From Jidongwangia harbinensis (lineage in GTDB: Bacteria > Actinomycetota > Actinomycetes > Mycobacteriales > Micromonosporaceae), in the NCBI RefSeq assembly GCF_020216025.1, contig NZ_JAIWNC010000025.1:111781-175780 (forward strand): a stretch of 64,000 bases of DNA, given 5' to 3'. The translations under genes were made by a program, and so were the position numbers. The notes beneath the pieces were generated by a model. The model saw only the letters and a program-made list of their open reading frames with translations, was not told the origin of the DNA and searched no databases. This document shows, piece after piece, positions 35,018 through 44,012 of this stretch (its first letter is position 1; every line of letters begins with the position of its first letter).

Positions 35018-35227
35018 TCAGTGGCACACGCACATTCCGCCGCCGGCCGGGCGGCCCAGCCCGCACCCGCCGCCACCGGCGCAGTTGCGGCCGTTGGCGC
35101 CGGAGTTCACGTAGGACACCGAGTTCGGCGCGCCGACCGTGCCGAGATCCTGGTTCTCGTTGTCGTCGACGATCTCGACGTCGTCCAGGTCCAGGCCGGA
35201 CAGATCCAGGACAGAATTCATGGGCAT
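35018..35227 (-). CDS. TOMM/LAP precursor peptide
   Basis: A 69-residue precursor. Residues 1-30 form an acidic leader (LDLSGLDLDDVEIVDDNE) of the kind bound by RRE domains in azole-forming pathways. The likely core lies within residues 31-69: three Ser (36, 38, 42) in a polar stretch, then a Gly-rich tail with Cys49, Cys55, Cys66 and Cys68 ending in MCVCH. The NCAGGGGCGLG section recalls microcin B17. The ATG at 35227 has GGAGGT 5 bases upstream; an ATG two codons later is possible. No cleavage site can be read with certainty. The first gene of the cluster, with a hairpin after it and an AT-rich promoter region before it. Confidence 0.88.
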   Translation of the reverse strand: MPMNSVLDLSGLDLDDVEIVDDNENQDLGTVGAPNSVSYVNSGANGRNCAGGGGCGLGRPAGGGMCVCH

Positions 35228-35384
35228 GCGTACCTCCATTGTCGGACGGTATGGTCCGGGTGAGAATTCGCGGTCTAATGGTGCAGAATCGGCCGGTCAC
35301 ACCGACCGGAAATGGCAATCGACCCCCGAATTAATGGCGTCGACGACCCACCATTTCTTCCGATTCCCATAATGCGCACGCAAA

Positions 35385-35401
35385 CCGTCCGGATCGGACG
35401 G
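35385..35401. promoter_or_regulatory. 7+7 bp dyad upstream of the RiPP precursor
   Basis: CCGTCCG and CGGACGG are perfect inverted repeats around GAT, 158 bp upstream of the precursor ATG and about 10 bp upstream of the AT-rich -10-like stretch. Size and symmetry fit a repressor or activator dimer. Confidence 0.45.
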
Positions 35402-35450
35402 ACGCACCGCGCCACCCGCCCCGCAAGACTAGGCGAGGTGGATCCCTAAC

Positions 35451-35465
35451 GCAACTAGCAGTTGC
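35451..35465. promoter_or_regulatory. 6+6 bp dyad between TetR stop and RiPP promoter
   Basis: GCAACT and AGTTGC flank AGC, about 20 bp downstream of the TetR gene on its strand. TetR dimers often bind such short dyads with a 3-bp centre. No copy is present in the TetR gene's own promoter, which weakens an autoregulation model. Confidence 0.4.
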
Positions 35466-35483
35466 ATGAAGCGCGCGGGCGGC

Positions 35484-36098
35484 TCAGGGCGCCACCGGCG
35501 GCAGGACGAGGATGCCCGCGCGGGCCACGAGGTAAGCCGCGGCCGCGGCACGGTCGGCGGCGTCGGGCGTGATCGGCTCGGCGGTCACCAGCAGCCGCGA
35601 GTACAGCGGGGCGCAGAGATGCTTGAACACCTCGTCCGGGTCGGTGCCGGCCGGCAGCTCGCCCCGCGCGAGGGCGCGCTCGACGATCGGCCGCACCTGG
35701 GACAGGCGGACGGCCCAGAAGCGGTGCAGCAGCGCCCGCACCTCGGGCGCCTCGCTCGCGCCGCTGAACAGCGCCCGGACCACCCCGCCACCGTCGCGGC
35801 CGGACAGGGCCAAGCGGATCGCCTGGGCCAGCAGACGGAGATCCTCGGCAAAATCGCCCGTGTCCGGGACCCCGACCGACGACTGCGCGAACACCGACAC
35901 GGCGTCGACGACAAGACTCGCCTTGGTGGCCCAGCGCCGGTACACCGTGGTCTTGTGCACTCCGGCCCGCTCCGCCACCGCCTCGACGCTGAGCCCGCCG
36001 TACCCGTGCTCGGACATCTCCGCCAGCGTCGCGGCCAGCACCGCGTCCCGGGTCCGGGCGGTACGCCCTCCCGGACGGGCCTGAGCGCCTTCCTTCAC
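35484..36098 (-). CDS. TetR-family transcriptional regulator
   Basis: A 204-residue TetR protein directly upstream of the RiPP cluster on the same strand. The DNA-binding domain (residues 12-58) contains AVLAATLAEMSEHGYGGLSV and the helix-turn-helix VEAVAERAGVHKTTVYRRW, with YRRW typical of the TetR_C_16/AcrR-like group. The ligand domain ends in AAAAAYLVARAGILVLPP. The GTG at 36098 gives a full-length protein. It may control the RiPP promoter in the 256-bp gap that follows it, or its own gene only; neither is shown by the sequence. Confidence 0.9.
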   Translation of the reverse strand: MKEGAQARPGGRTARTRDAVLAATLAEMSEHGYGGLSVEAVAERAGVHKTTVYRRWATKASLVVDAVSVFAQSSVGVPDTGDFAEDLRLLAQAIRLALSGRDGGGVVRALFSGASEAPEVRALLHRFWAVRLSQVRPIVERALARGELPAGTDPDEVFKHLCAPLYSRLLVTAEPITPDAADRAAAAAYLVARAGILVLPPVAP

Positions 36099-36170
36099 CC
36101 GTCCCCCTCATCCCGGCGGCCGAACCCTTGCAGCCTACCGGCCCGGCGAACGCGGCTGCGGGAGGCGCGG

Positions 36171-36803
36171 TCAGGCGGCGCGCGCCTTCACCCGGCCGGC
36201 CTGCACGATGACGTCGGCACAGGCGTCCACGCCCAGCGTGCCGGTGTTCAGCACCAGGTCGTACCCGGTCGGCACGCGCGGATCCCAGCCGTACAGCCGG
36301 ATCGACATGTCCGCCCGCAGCTCGTCCTCGCGGCGCTGCCGCCGGGCGGCCCGGTCCGGGGTGATCCCGGCGGCCCGCGCCGCCCGCCCGACCCGCCACG
36401 GCACCGCCGCGTCCAGCCGCACGTGCAGCGCCTCCGGCCACCCGGCCAGGATCATCGCCCCGTTGCGGCCGACGATCACCGCCCCCGCGCGGGCCGCGTC
36501 GGTGACCCAGCGGGTGTTGCGCAGGACCAGCTCGTGGTCGTCCCGCTGGGCCATCGCCACGGCCGGCCCGTCCAGTGCGGCGTACGACCCGCCCATCGCG
36601 GTCAGGACCCGGGACAGCAGGCCCTCGTCGGCCCGCTCGGCGGGCTCCTCCAGCTGCTCCGACGAGAACGCCTGGGCGTGGAAGGCCACCCCGAGCGCCT
36701 CGGCCACCCGCGGGCCGACCTCGTCCGCGCCGGAGCCGTAGGACTCGAAGATCGTCACGACCGGCCGGGTCGCGCGGTCGGGTTGAGGCGTCGACGGTGA
36801 CAC
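36171..36803 (-). CDS. Cytidylate-kinase-like (P-loop) protein
   Basis: A 210-residue protein of the cytidylate kinase-2 family. The N-terminal VVTIFESYGSGADEVGPRVAEALG has the position of the P loop, but the usual GSGGS-x-G-[KR] is altered to YGSGADEVG, with no Lys, so nucleotide binding may differ. Later landmarks are AFSSEQLEE, VIVGRNGAMIL (the R-G-A region) and VGRAARAAGIT...RRQRREDELRADMSIRLYGWD, with a closing YDLVLNTGTLGVDACADVI. Family members of this type act on unknown small molecules rather than CMP. The GTG at 36803 has GGAGG 5 bases upstream. It is divergent from the beta-glucuronidase gene. Confidence 0.82.
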   Translation of the reverse strand: MSPSTPQPDRATRPVVTIFESYGSGADEVGPRVAEALGVAFHAQAFSSEQLEEPAERADEGLLSRVLTAMGGSYAALDGPAVAMAQRDDHELVLRNTRWVTDAARAGAVIVGRNGAMILAGWPEALHVRLDAAVPWRVGRAARAAGITPDRAARRQRREDELRADMSIRLYGWDPRVPTGYDLVLNTGTLGVDACADVIVQAGRVKARAA

Positions 36804-36961
36804 GCGACCTCCTACCGGCGGGGCATTGCGGCCGTCCCCATCGTGCGCCGCGCCGGGTCGCAGTACAAGGCGTAGGCAAGAGATGGCAATCCGTTGACCT
36901 CGATGGATCCGGGCGCGCCCAATGGAGGAACACCCGCGAACACCGACCTTGGAGGCCCGCC

Positions 36962-38737
36962 GTGCTTCGACCCCAGGACACCGCCACCCGTGAGCGCAAG
37001 CGCCTCGACGGCCTCTGGAGCTTCGCCCTCGACCCGGCCGGTGCGGGCCGCGGCGCACGCTGGTTCGCCGGCCCGCTGGCGGACGCCCGGGAGATGGCGG
37101 TGCCGGCCAGCTTCAACGACATCGTGGCCGATCCCGCGGTCCGCGAATACTTCGGCGACGTCTGGTACCAGACCGTGGTGCGGGTGCCGCGCGGCTGGGA
37201 CGGCCGGCGGATCGTGCTGCACTTCGAGTCGGCCACCCACCGGGCCACGGTCTGGGTCGGCGACGTCGAGGTGGTCTCGCACGAGGGCGGCTACACGCCG
37301 TTCGAGGCCGACGTCACCGCCCACGTGCGTGCCGGCGAGCCGGTCCGGGTCACCGCCGTGGTGAACAACACGCTGAGCTTCCAGTCGATACCGCCCGGCA
37401 TCGTCGAGGACACGCCGGCCGGCAAGCGGCAGCGCTACTGGCACGACTTCTTCAACTACGCCGGCATCCACCGGTCGGTCTGGCTCTACCAGACCGACCC
37501 GGTGCACCTCACCGACGTCACCGTGGTGACCGGTCTGGACGGCGCCAACGGCACCGTCGGATACACCACCGAGTCGCACGGCGCGGCCGGGACCCGAGTG
37601 GTGCTGCGGGACGCGGACGGGCGGCAGGTCGCCGAGGGCAGCGGGGCGAACGGCACCCTGACCGTGCCGAACGTGCACCGGTGGGCGCCCGGCGACGGCT
37701 ACCTCTACGACCTCGAAGTACAGCTCACCGGCGACGGCGGGGCCGTGCGGGACAGCTACCACCAGAGCGTCGGCGTGCGCACCGTCAAGGTCAGCGGCAA
37801 CCGGTTCCTGATCAACGGCGAACCGTTCTACTTCACCGGTTTCGGCAAGCACGAGGACCTCGCGGTGATCGGCAAGGGGCACAACGACGCGTTCCTGGTG
37901 CACGACTTCGAGTTGCTCGAGTGGATCGGCGCGAACTCGTTCCGCACCTCGCACTACCCGTACTCGGAGGACGTCCTCGACTACGCGGACCGGCACGGCA
38001 TCGTGCTCATCGACGAGACCGCGGCCGTCGGCCTCAACATGGGCCTGGGCGGCGGCATCTTCGGATCTCAGGGGTACACCACGTTCAGCCCGGACACGGT
38101 CAACGACGCGTCCCGCGAGGTGCACGCGCAGGCCATCCGGGAACTCGTGGCCCGGGACAAGAACCACCCCAGCGTGGTGCTGTGGTCGATCGCCAACGAG
38201 CCGGAGAGCGACACCGAGGGCGCGGAGAACTACTTCCGGCCGCTGTTCGAGCTGACCCGCGAGCTGGACCCGAGCCGGCCGGTCGGCTTCGTCAACGTGA
38301 TGCTCGCGCCGTACGGCAAATGCCGGGTGTCGCAGTTCGCCGACGTGCTGATGCTCAACCGCTACTACGGCTGGTACGTCAACACCGGCGACCTGCCCGC
38401 CGCCGAGCTGGCCTGGGAGCAGGAGTTGCGGGGCTGGGCGAGCGAGCACAAACCGATCATCATCACCGAGTACGGCGCCGACACCTACCCCGGTCTGCAC
38501 TCGGTGGGCGCCGAGCCGTGGAGCGAGGAGTACCAGGTCGCGTACCTCGACATGAACCACCGGGTCTTCGACCGGATCGACGCGGTCGTCGGTGAGCAGG
38601 TCTGGAACTTCGCCGACTTCGCCACCACCTCCGGGATCATGCGCGTCGGCGGCAACCGGAAGGGCGTCTTCACCCGCGACCGGCACCCCAAGGCCGCCGC
38701 GCACGCCCTGCGCCGCCGCTGGCGCAAGGACGTCTGA
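36962..38737 (+). CDS. uidA: Beta-glucuronidase (GH2)
   Basis: A 591-residue glycoside hydrolase family 2 enzyme that removes terminal beta-D-glucuronic acid. Domain order is the GH2 sugar-binding domain (about 1-180, with GDVWYQTVVRVPRGW and NNTLSFQSIPPG), the immunoglobulin-like domain (about 185-275) and the TIM barrel. The barrel carries the acid/base Glu in WSIANEPES and the nucleophile Glu in IITEYGAD; RTSHYPYSEDVLDYADRHGI is the usual barrel signature, and NRYYGWY is conserved in beta-glucuronidases. There is no signal peptide. The GTG at 36962 has GGAGG upstream. It precedes the GPH symporter by 5 bp, as in uidAB operons. Confidence 0.95.
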   Translation: MLRPQDTATRERKRLDGLWSFALDPAGAGRGARWFAGPLADAREMAVPASFNDIVADPAVREYFGDVWYQTVVRVPRGWDGRRIVLHFESATHRATVWVGDVEVVSHEGGYTPFEADVTAHVRAGEPVRVTAVVNNTLSFQSIPPGIVEDTPAGKRQRYWHDFFNYAGIHRSVWLYQTDPVHLTDVTVVTGLDGANGTVGYTTESHGAAGTRVVLRDADGRQVAEGSGANGTLTVPNVHRWAPGDGYLYDLEVQLTGDGGAVRDSYHQSVGVRTVKVSGNRFLINGEPFYFTGFGKHEDLAVIGKGHNDAFLVHDFELLEWIGANSFRTSHYPYSEDVLDYADRHGIVLIDETAAVGLNMGLGGGIFGSQGYTTFSPDTVNDASREVHAQAIRELVARDKNHPSVVLWSIANEPESDTEGAENYFRPLFELTRELDPSRPVGFVNVMLAPYGKCRVSQFADVLMLNRYYGWYVNTGDLPAAELAWEQELRGWASEHKPIIITEYGADTYPGLHSVGAEPWSEEYQVAYLDMNHRVFDRIDAVVGEQVWNFADFATTSGIMRVGGNRKGVFTRDRHPKAAAHALRRRWRKDV

Positions 38738-38742
38738 GCGCC

Positions 38743-40128
38743 ATGACCGCCACCACCGCCGCGCCGGCCACCGCCACCCGCAAGCTGGGCGCCCTGCAGT
38801 TCCTCGGGTACGCCGCGGGCGACGCGGCGAACAACCTGGCGTTCTCCATGACGTCGTTCTTCCTGCTGATCTACTACACCGACGTGGTCGGAATCAGCGC
38901 CGCCGCGGCCGGCACGCTGTTCCTGGTGATCCGGATCTGGGACGGGTTCGCGGACATCTTCGCCGGCCGGGTCGTCGACAAGACGATGACCCGGTGGGGC
39001 AAGTTCCGGCCGTTCTTCCTCTTCGCCGGCCTGCCGGTGCTGCTGCTCAGCGTCGCCACGTTCACCGTGCCGGGGCTGGCCGACGGCAACGGCACCAAAC
39101 TGCTGCTCGCGTACCTCACCTACGGCCTGCTGGGGCTGGCGTACAGCCTGGTCAACATCCCGTACGGCTCGCTGGCCGCGGCGATGACGCAGAACTCCGG
39201 CGAACGCGCCAAGCTGGCCAGCTTCCGGATGATCGGCACCGCGGTCACCACCATCATGCTGGCCTTCGTGGTGTCGCCGCAGATCCAGCAGTACCGGGGC
39301 GACCCGGACGGCTTCCAGCGCTCCCTGCTGATCACCACCGTCGTCTTCGCGGTCGTCGGGTTCGCCCTGTACCTGTTCCTGTTCGCCACCGCCCGGGAGA
39401 CAGTCCAGCGCGACGTACCCAGCGTCAGCGCCCGGCAGAGCTTCACCACGCTCAAGGGCAACAAACCCCTGATCATGCTCTGCCTGGCCTCGCTGGCATT
39501 CCTCACCGCGATGTTCTCCCTGCAGACCGTGCAGGTGTACTACGCACGCGACGTGCTCGGCAACGCCAACCTGCTGACCGCGCTGACCGTGCTGAGCGTC
39601 GGGTCGATCCTGGTCATCGCGCCGCTGATGCCCCGGCTGGTCCGGGCGATCGGCAAGAAGCGGGCGTTCCTGTCGTTCGGCGGGATCGGGCTGCTGGCCG
39701 GCGTGGGCATCTCGCTGTCACCGCCTTCGACCCCCTGGGTGTCGATGACCTTCTTCGGCATCATGGGCATCTCCACGGCCGGCGTGAACATCCTGATGTG
39801 GGCGCTGGAGGCGGACACCGTCGAGTACGGCGAATGGAAGACCGGCGTCCGCACCGAGGGCATCACGTACGCGCTGTTCTCCTTCACCCGCAAGCTCGGC
39901 CAGGCGGTCGGCGGTGCGGTGGCCGCGTACGCGATCGCGCTGGGCGGCTACGTCGGCGGCGCCGCGATCCAGGACCAGAACGCCCTGGACGCCATCCGGT
40001 ACGCCTCCGGCTTCATCCCGGTCGCGTTCATCGCGCTGGGCATGCTGATCTTCTTCCGGTACCCGCTGACCGAGCAGACGTTCGCCACCATGGTCGCCGA
40101 GACCCAGGCCCGCCGTGCGGCGCGCTGA
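38743..40128 (+). CDS. uidB: GPH-family glucuronide:cation symporter
   Basis: A 461-residue membrane transporter of the glycoside-pentoside-hexuronide:cation symporter family with twelve predicted helices. Family landmarks are GYAAGDAANNLAFSMTSFFLLIYYTDV at helix 1, RIWDGFADIFAGRVVDKTMTRWGKFRPF between helices 2 and 3 (the D-x-x-D-P/A-x-x-G-x-x-x-D-x-x motif) and MWALEADTVEYGEWKTGVRTEG near helix 10. Family members bring in glucuronides or related glycosides, which the upstream beta-glucuronidase would hydrolyse. Its ATG lies 5 bp after the uidA stop, so the two are co-transcribed. Confidence 0.93.
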   Translation: MTATTAAPATATRKLGALQFLGYAAGDAANNLAFSMTSFFLLIYYTDVVGISAAAAGTLFLVIRIWDGFADIFAGRVVDKTMTRWGKFRPFFLFAGLPVLLLSVATFTVPGLADGNGTKLLLAYLTYGLLGLAYSLVNIPYGSLAAAMTQNSGERAKLASFRMIGTAVTTIMLAFVVSPQIQQYRGDPDGFQRSLLITTVVFAVVGFALYLFLFATARETVQRDVPSVSARQSFTTLKGNKPLIMLCLASLAFLTAMFSLQTVQVYYARDVLGNANLLTALTVLSVGSILVIAPLMPRLVRAIGKKRAFLSFGGIGLLAGVGISLSPPSTPWVSMTFFGIMGISTAGVNILMWALEADTVEYGEWKTGVRTEGITYALFSFTRKLGQAVGGAVAAYAIALGGYVGGAAIQDQNALDAIRYASGFIPVAFIALGMLIFFRYPLTEQTFATMVAETQARRAAR

Positions 40129-40173
40129 GCCGGTCGCCTTGCGTCCGCGGGCGTCCCGGCGCAGGGTGCAGGT

Positions 40174-41421
<1,248 letters not shown>

Positions 41422-42507
41422 GCGGTCGACTCCCGCACCACGAGCCGGCACGGCAGGCTCACCGGCGCCTCGGCCCGGGGCCGGGCACCCCGCACGATGG
41501 CGAGCAGGTTGCCCACCGCGGTGCGGCCCATCGCGCCCAGCGGCGCGGCCACCGTGGTCAGCGGCGGGGTGACGAGTTCCGCGGCGAAGATGTTGTCGAA
41601 GCCGATGACGCTGACGTCCCGCGGGATGGCCGCGCCCATCGACGTCAGGGCCCGGATCGCCCCGATGGCGACCAGGTCGTTGTACGCGATCACGGCCGAC
41701 GTCGGGTGGGTGGCGAACTCCGCCGCCGCCCGGGCACCGCCCGGCACGGTCGGCGGGAACGGTCCGATCCGGCGTACCTGCAGCTCCAGCTCCAGCGCCG
41801 ACTCGCGCAGGGAACGCCACCGCATGCCGTCCGCCCAGGACGCCTCCGGCCCGGCCAGGTAGGTGATCCGCCGGTGTCCCAGCTCGACCAGGTGCTCCAC
41901 CGCGCGGCGCACGGCGCGGGGGTTGTCGGTGACCACACACGGCACGTCGCGGACCGCCCGGTTCAGCACGATCACCGGTCGCCGCTTCGCGGTCATCCGG
42001 ATCGCCGAGTCGGACATCCGGGTGGTGGCCAGCACGATGCCCTCGACGGTGGCCGCCGCCCGGTCCAGGGCCGTGCGCTCCCGGGTACCCGACTCCTGGG
42101 TGTCGGCCAGCAGAATGGTGTACCCGGCCTCGGACGCGGCCACCTGGGCGCCCCGGATGATTTCGTTGTAGAACGGGTTGGTGATGTCCGAGATGGCCAG
42201 CGCGATCATCGAGGTGGGCCCGGTCGGCAACGCCCGCGCCAGCGAGGTGGTGCGGTATCCGAGTTCGGCGGCCACCCGGCGGATGCGCTCGCTGGTCTCG
42301 AAGCTCACCCGTCCCGGCCGGGAGAAGGCACGGGATACGGTCGACGGTGCGACCCCCGCCGCCCTCGCGACATCGTCGATCGTGGGTGACCGGGGCGCGC
42401 GGCCCGGCCCGGCATCGTCCACACCGCACCTCCAGAGCCGAGGCGGTCCACACCGACGCTAGTGATCGGCACCACGTCCGGCAACCGCTCGCCCCGAAGG
42501 GACTTCG

Positions 42508-43329
42508 ATGATTGACACGGCAGGCGTGACGAACCGGCTCGACGGCATCGGCCGGCTCGGCGTCGCCTTCTCCGGCGGGGTCGACTCCTCGGTGCTGCTG
42601 GCGCTGGCCACCCGGGCGCTGGGCGCCGACCGGGTCGTCGCCATCCTGGGCGTCTCCCCCAGCCTGGCCGCCGACGAGCGGGCCGCCGCGCACCGGGTCG
42701 CCGGGCACATCGGCGTACCGGTGGTGGAGGTGACCACGCACGAGGGTGACCGGGCCGCGTACCGGGCGAACGGGCCGGACCGGTGCTTCCACTGCAAGGA
42801 CGAACTGTTCACCCGGATCACCGACGAGGTGGTCGCCGCGCACCGGCTGGACGCGGTCGCGTACGGCGAGAACGCCGACGACGCCCGCCGGCCGGACCGG
42901 CCCGGCGCCCGCGCCGCCGTCTCCCACCGGGTGCTGCGCCCGCTCGCCGACGCCGGGCTCGACAAGGCGGCGGTACGCGCCGTCGCGCACGACCTCGGAC
43001 TGCCGTGCGCCGACAAGCCGGCCGCGCCGTGTCTGGCGTCGCGGATCCCGCACTTCGCCGACGTCACCCCGGAGAAACTGCGACAGATCGAGCGGGCCGA
43101 GGCGGCCCTGCACCGGCTGGGCTTCACCGAATTACGGGTACGCCACCACGGCGAGATCGCCCGCATCGAGCTACCGGCCGCGGACCTGCCCCGCGCCGTC
43201 ACCGACCCGGTCCGCGGCGCCATCCGCGACGCCGTGGTGGCGGCCGGTTTCCGCTTCGCCGCCGTCGACCTGGCCGGCGTGCAGTCGGGCGCGTTCACCC
43301 TGCCGCTGGTCCGGTCCGCGCATGCCTGA
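42508..43329 (+). CDS. larE: LarE: sacrificial sulfur transferase for the nickel-pincer cofactor
   Basis: A 273-residue PP-loop ATP pyrophosphatase. The PP-loop SGGVDSS lies at residues 22-28, and Cys175 in KPAAPCLASR matches the Cys that donates sulfur (Cys176 in the Lactiplantibacillus enzyme). A second Cys motif, DRCFHCKDELF, is at about 92-102; C-x-x-C plus Cys175 is the set used by Fe-S-type LarE proteins, so this may use a cluster instead of self-sacrifice. It adds sulfur to the pyridinium-3,5-dicarboxylate mononucleotide made by LarB. It overlaps larB by 8 bases and starts the larE-B-C operon. Confidence 0.94.
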   Translation: MIDTAGVTNRLDGIGRLGVAFSGGVDSSVLLALATRALGADRVVAILGVSPSLAADERAAAHRVAGHIGVPVVEVTTHEGDRAAYRANGPDRCFHCKDELFTRITDEVVAAHRLDAVAYGENADDARRPDRPGARAAVSHRVLRPLADAGLDKAAVRAVAHDLGLPCADKPAAPCLASRIPHFADVTPEKLRQIERAEAALHRLGFTELRVRHHGEIARIELPAADLPRAVTDPVRGAIRDAVVAAGFRFAAVDLAGVQSGAFTLPLVRSAHA

Positions 43330-44002
43330 CGACCTGTCCGCCTTCGCCGACCTCGACCTGGACCGGACCGCGCGGCGCGGCTACCCCGAGGCGGTCTACT
43401 GCGCGGGCAAGACACCCGAGCAGGTCGCCGCGATCGCCGCCGCGGTCCGCGACCGGCCGGACGTCGTCACGCTGTTCACCCGGGCCGGCCCGGACCACGC
43501 CGCGGCGGTGCTGCGCGAGCTGCCCGACGCCCGCCACGACACCGCCGCGGCGCTGCTGGCCTGGCCCCCGGAGCCGCCGGAACCGGCCGGCGGGCTGGTG
43601 GTCGTGGTGGCGGCCGGTACCTCCGACCTGCCGGTCGCCAGGGAAGCCCTGCAGACGGCGCGGTACCTGGGCCGCCGTACCGAACTGATCGTCGACGTCG
43701 GCGTGGCCGGCCTGCACCGGGTGCTGGCCCGGCTCGACGTCCTGCGCCGCGCCCGCGTCGTGGTGGTCGCCGCCGGCATGGACGGCGCCCTGCCCAGCGT
43801 CGTCGCCGGCCTGGTCGCGGTGCCGGTGGTCGCGCTGCCCACGTCGGTCGGATACGGTGCCGCCTTCGGCGGCCTGGCCGCGCTGCTCGCCATGGTCAAC
43901 TCCTGCGCCCCCGGGGTCGCCGTGGTCAACATCGACAACGGGTACGGCGCCGGCCACCTCGCCGCCCAGATCGCCGCCCCGGCACCGGCGGCCGACGCGT
44001 GA
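43322..44002 (+). CDS. larB: LarB: pyridinium-3,5-biscarboxylate mononucleotide synthase
   Basis: A 226-residue protein that carboxylates and hydrolyses nicotinic acid adenine dinucleotide, the first step of nickel-pincer cofactor synthesis. It belongs to the PurE-like fold: ALDLDLDR-type N terminus, then GYPEAVYCAGKTPEQV, VVVVAAGTSDLPVAREAL and VALPTSVGYGAAFGGLAALLAM, the last with the PurE-like PTSVGYG loop. It contains NSCAPGVAVVNIDNGYGAG near the C terminus, the family end motif. The ATG overlaps the larE stop by 8 bases, and larC follows 10 bp after the stop. Confidence 0.95.
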   Translation: MPDDLSAFADLDLDRTARRGYPEAVYCAGKTPEQVAAIAAAVRDRPDVVTLFTRAGPDHAAAVLRELPDARHDTAAALLAWPPEPPEPAGGLVVVVAAGTSDLPVAREALQTARYLGRRTELIVDVGVAGLHRVLARLDVLRRARVVVVAAGMDGALPSVVAGLVAVPVVALPTSVGYGAAFGGLAALLAMVNSCAPGVAVVNIDNGYGAGHLAAQIAAPAPAADA

Positions 44003-44012
44003 AGGGCGAACG

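Larger units (their letters stand above)
35228..35483. promoter_or_regulatory. Promoter region of the RiPP cluster with two dyads
   Basis: This 256-bp gap between the TetR gene and the precursor gene is lower in GC than its surroundings (for example CGAATTAATGG and CCCATAATGCG). It contains two operator-like dyads: CCGTCCG-GAT-CGGACGG at 35385-35401 and GCAACT-AGC-AGTTGC at 35451-35465. A GCATTATGG stretch on the minus strand (about 35367-35375) could serve as a -10 element; I see no convincing -35. The adjacent TetR regulator is a natural candidate binder. Confidence 0.5.

Noticed and set aside
35018..35227. Thiopeptide, lasso-peptide or lanthipeptide precursor as alternatives
   Set aside because: No LanB/LanM dehydratase, pyridine synthase, lasso cyclase or RRE-protease pair is in the window, while a full azoline-forming set is.
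36913..36922. GGGCGCGCCC palindrome upstream of uidA, considered as a LacI operator
   Set aside because: It is pure GC and expected by chance in this composition; no second copy lies before larE or the LacI gene.
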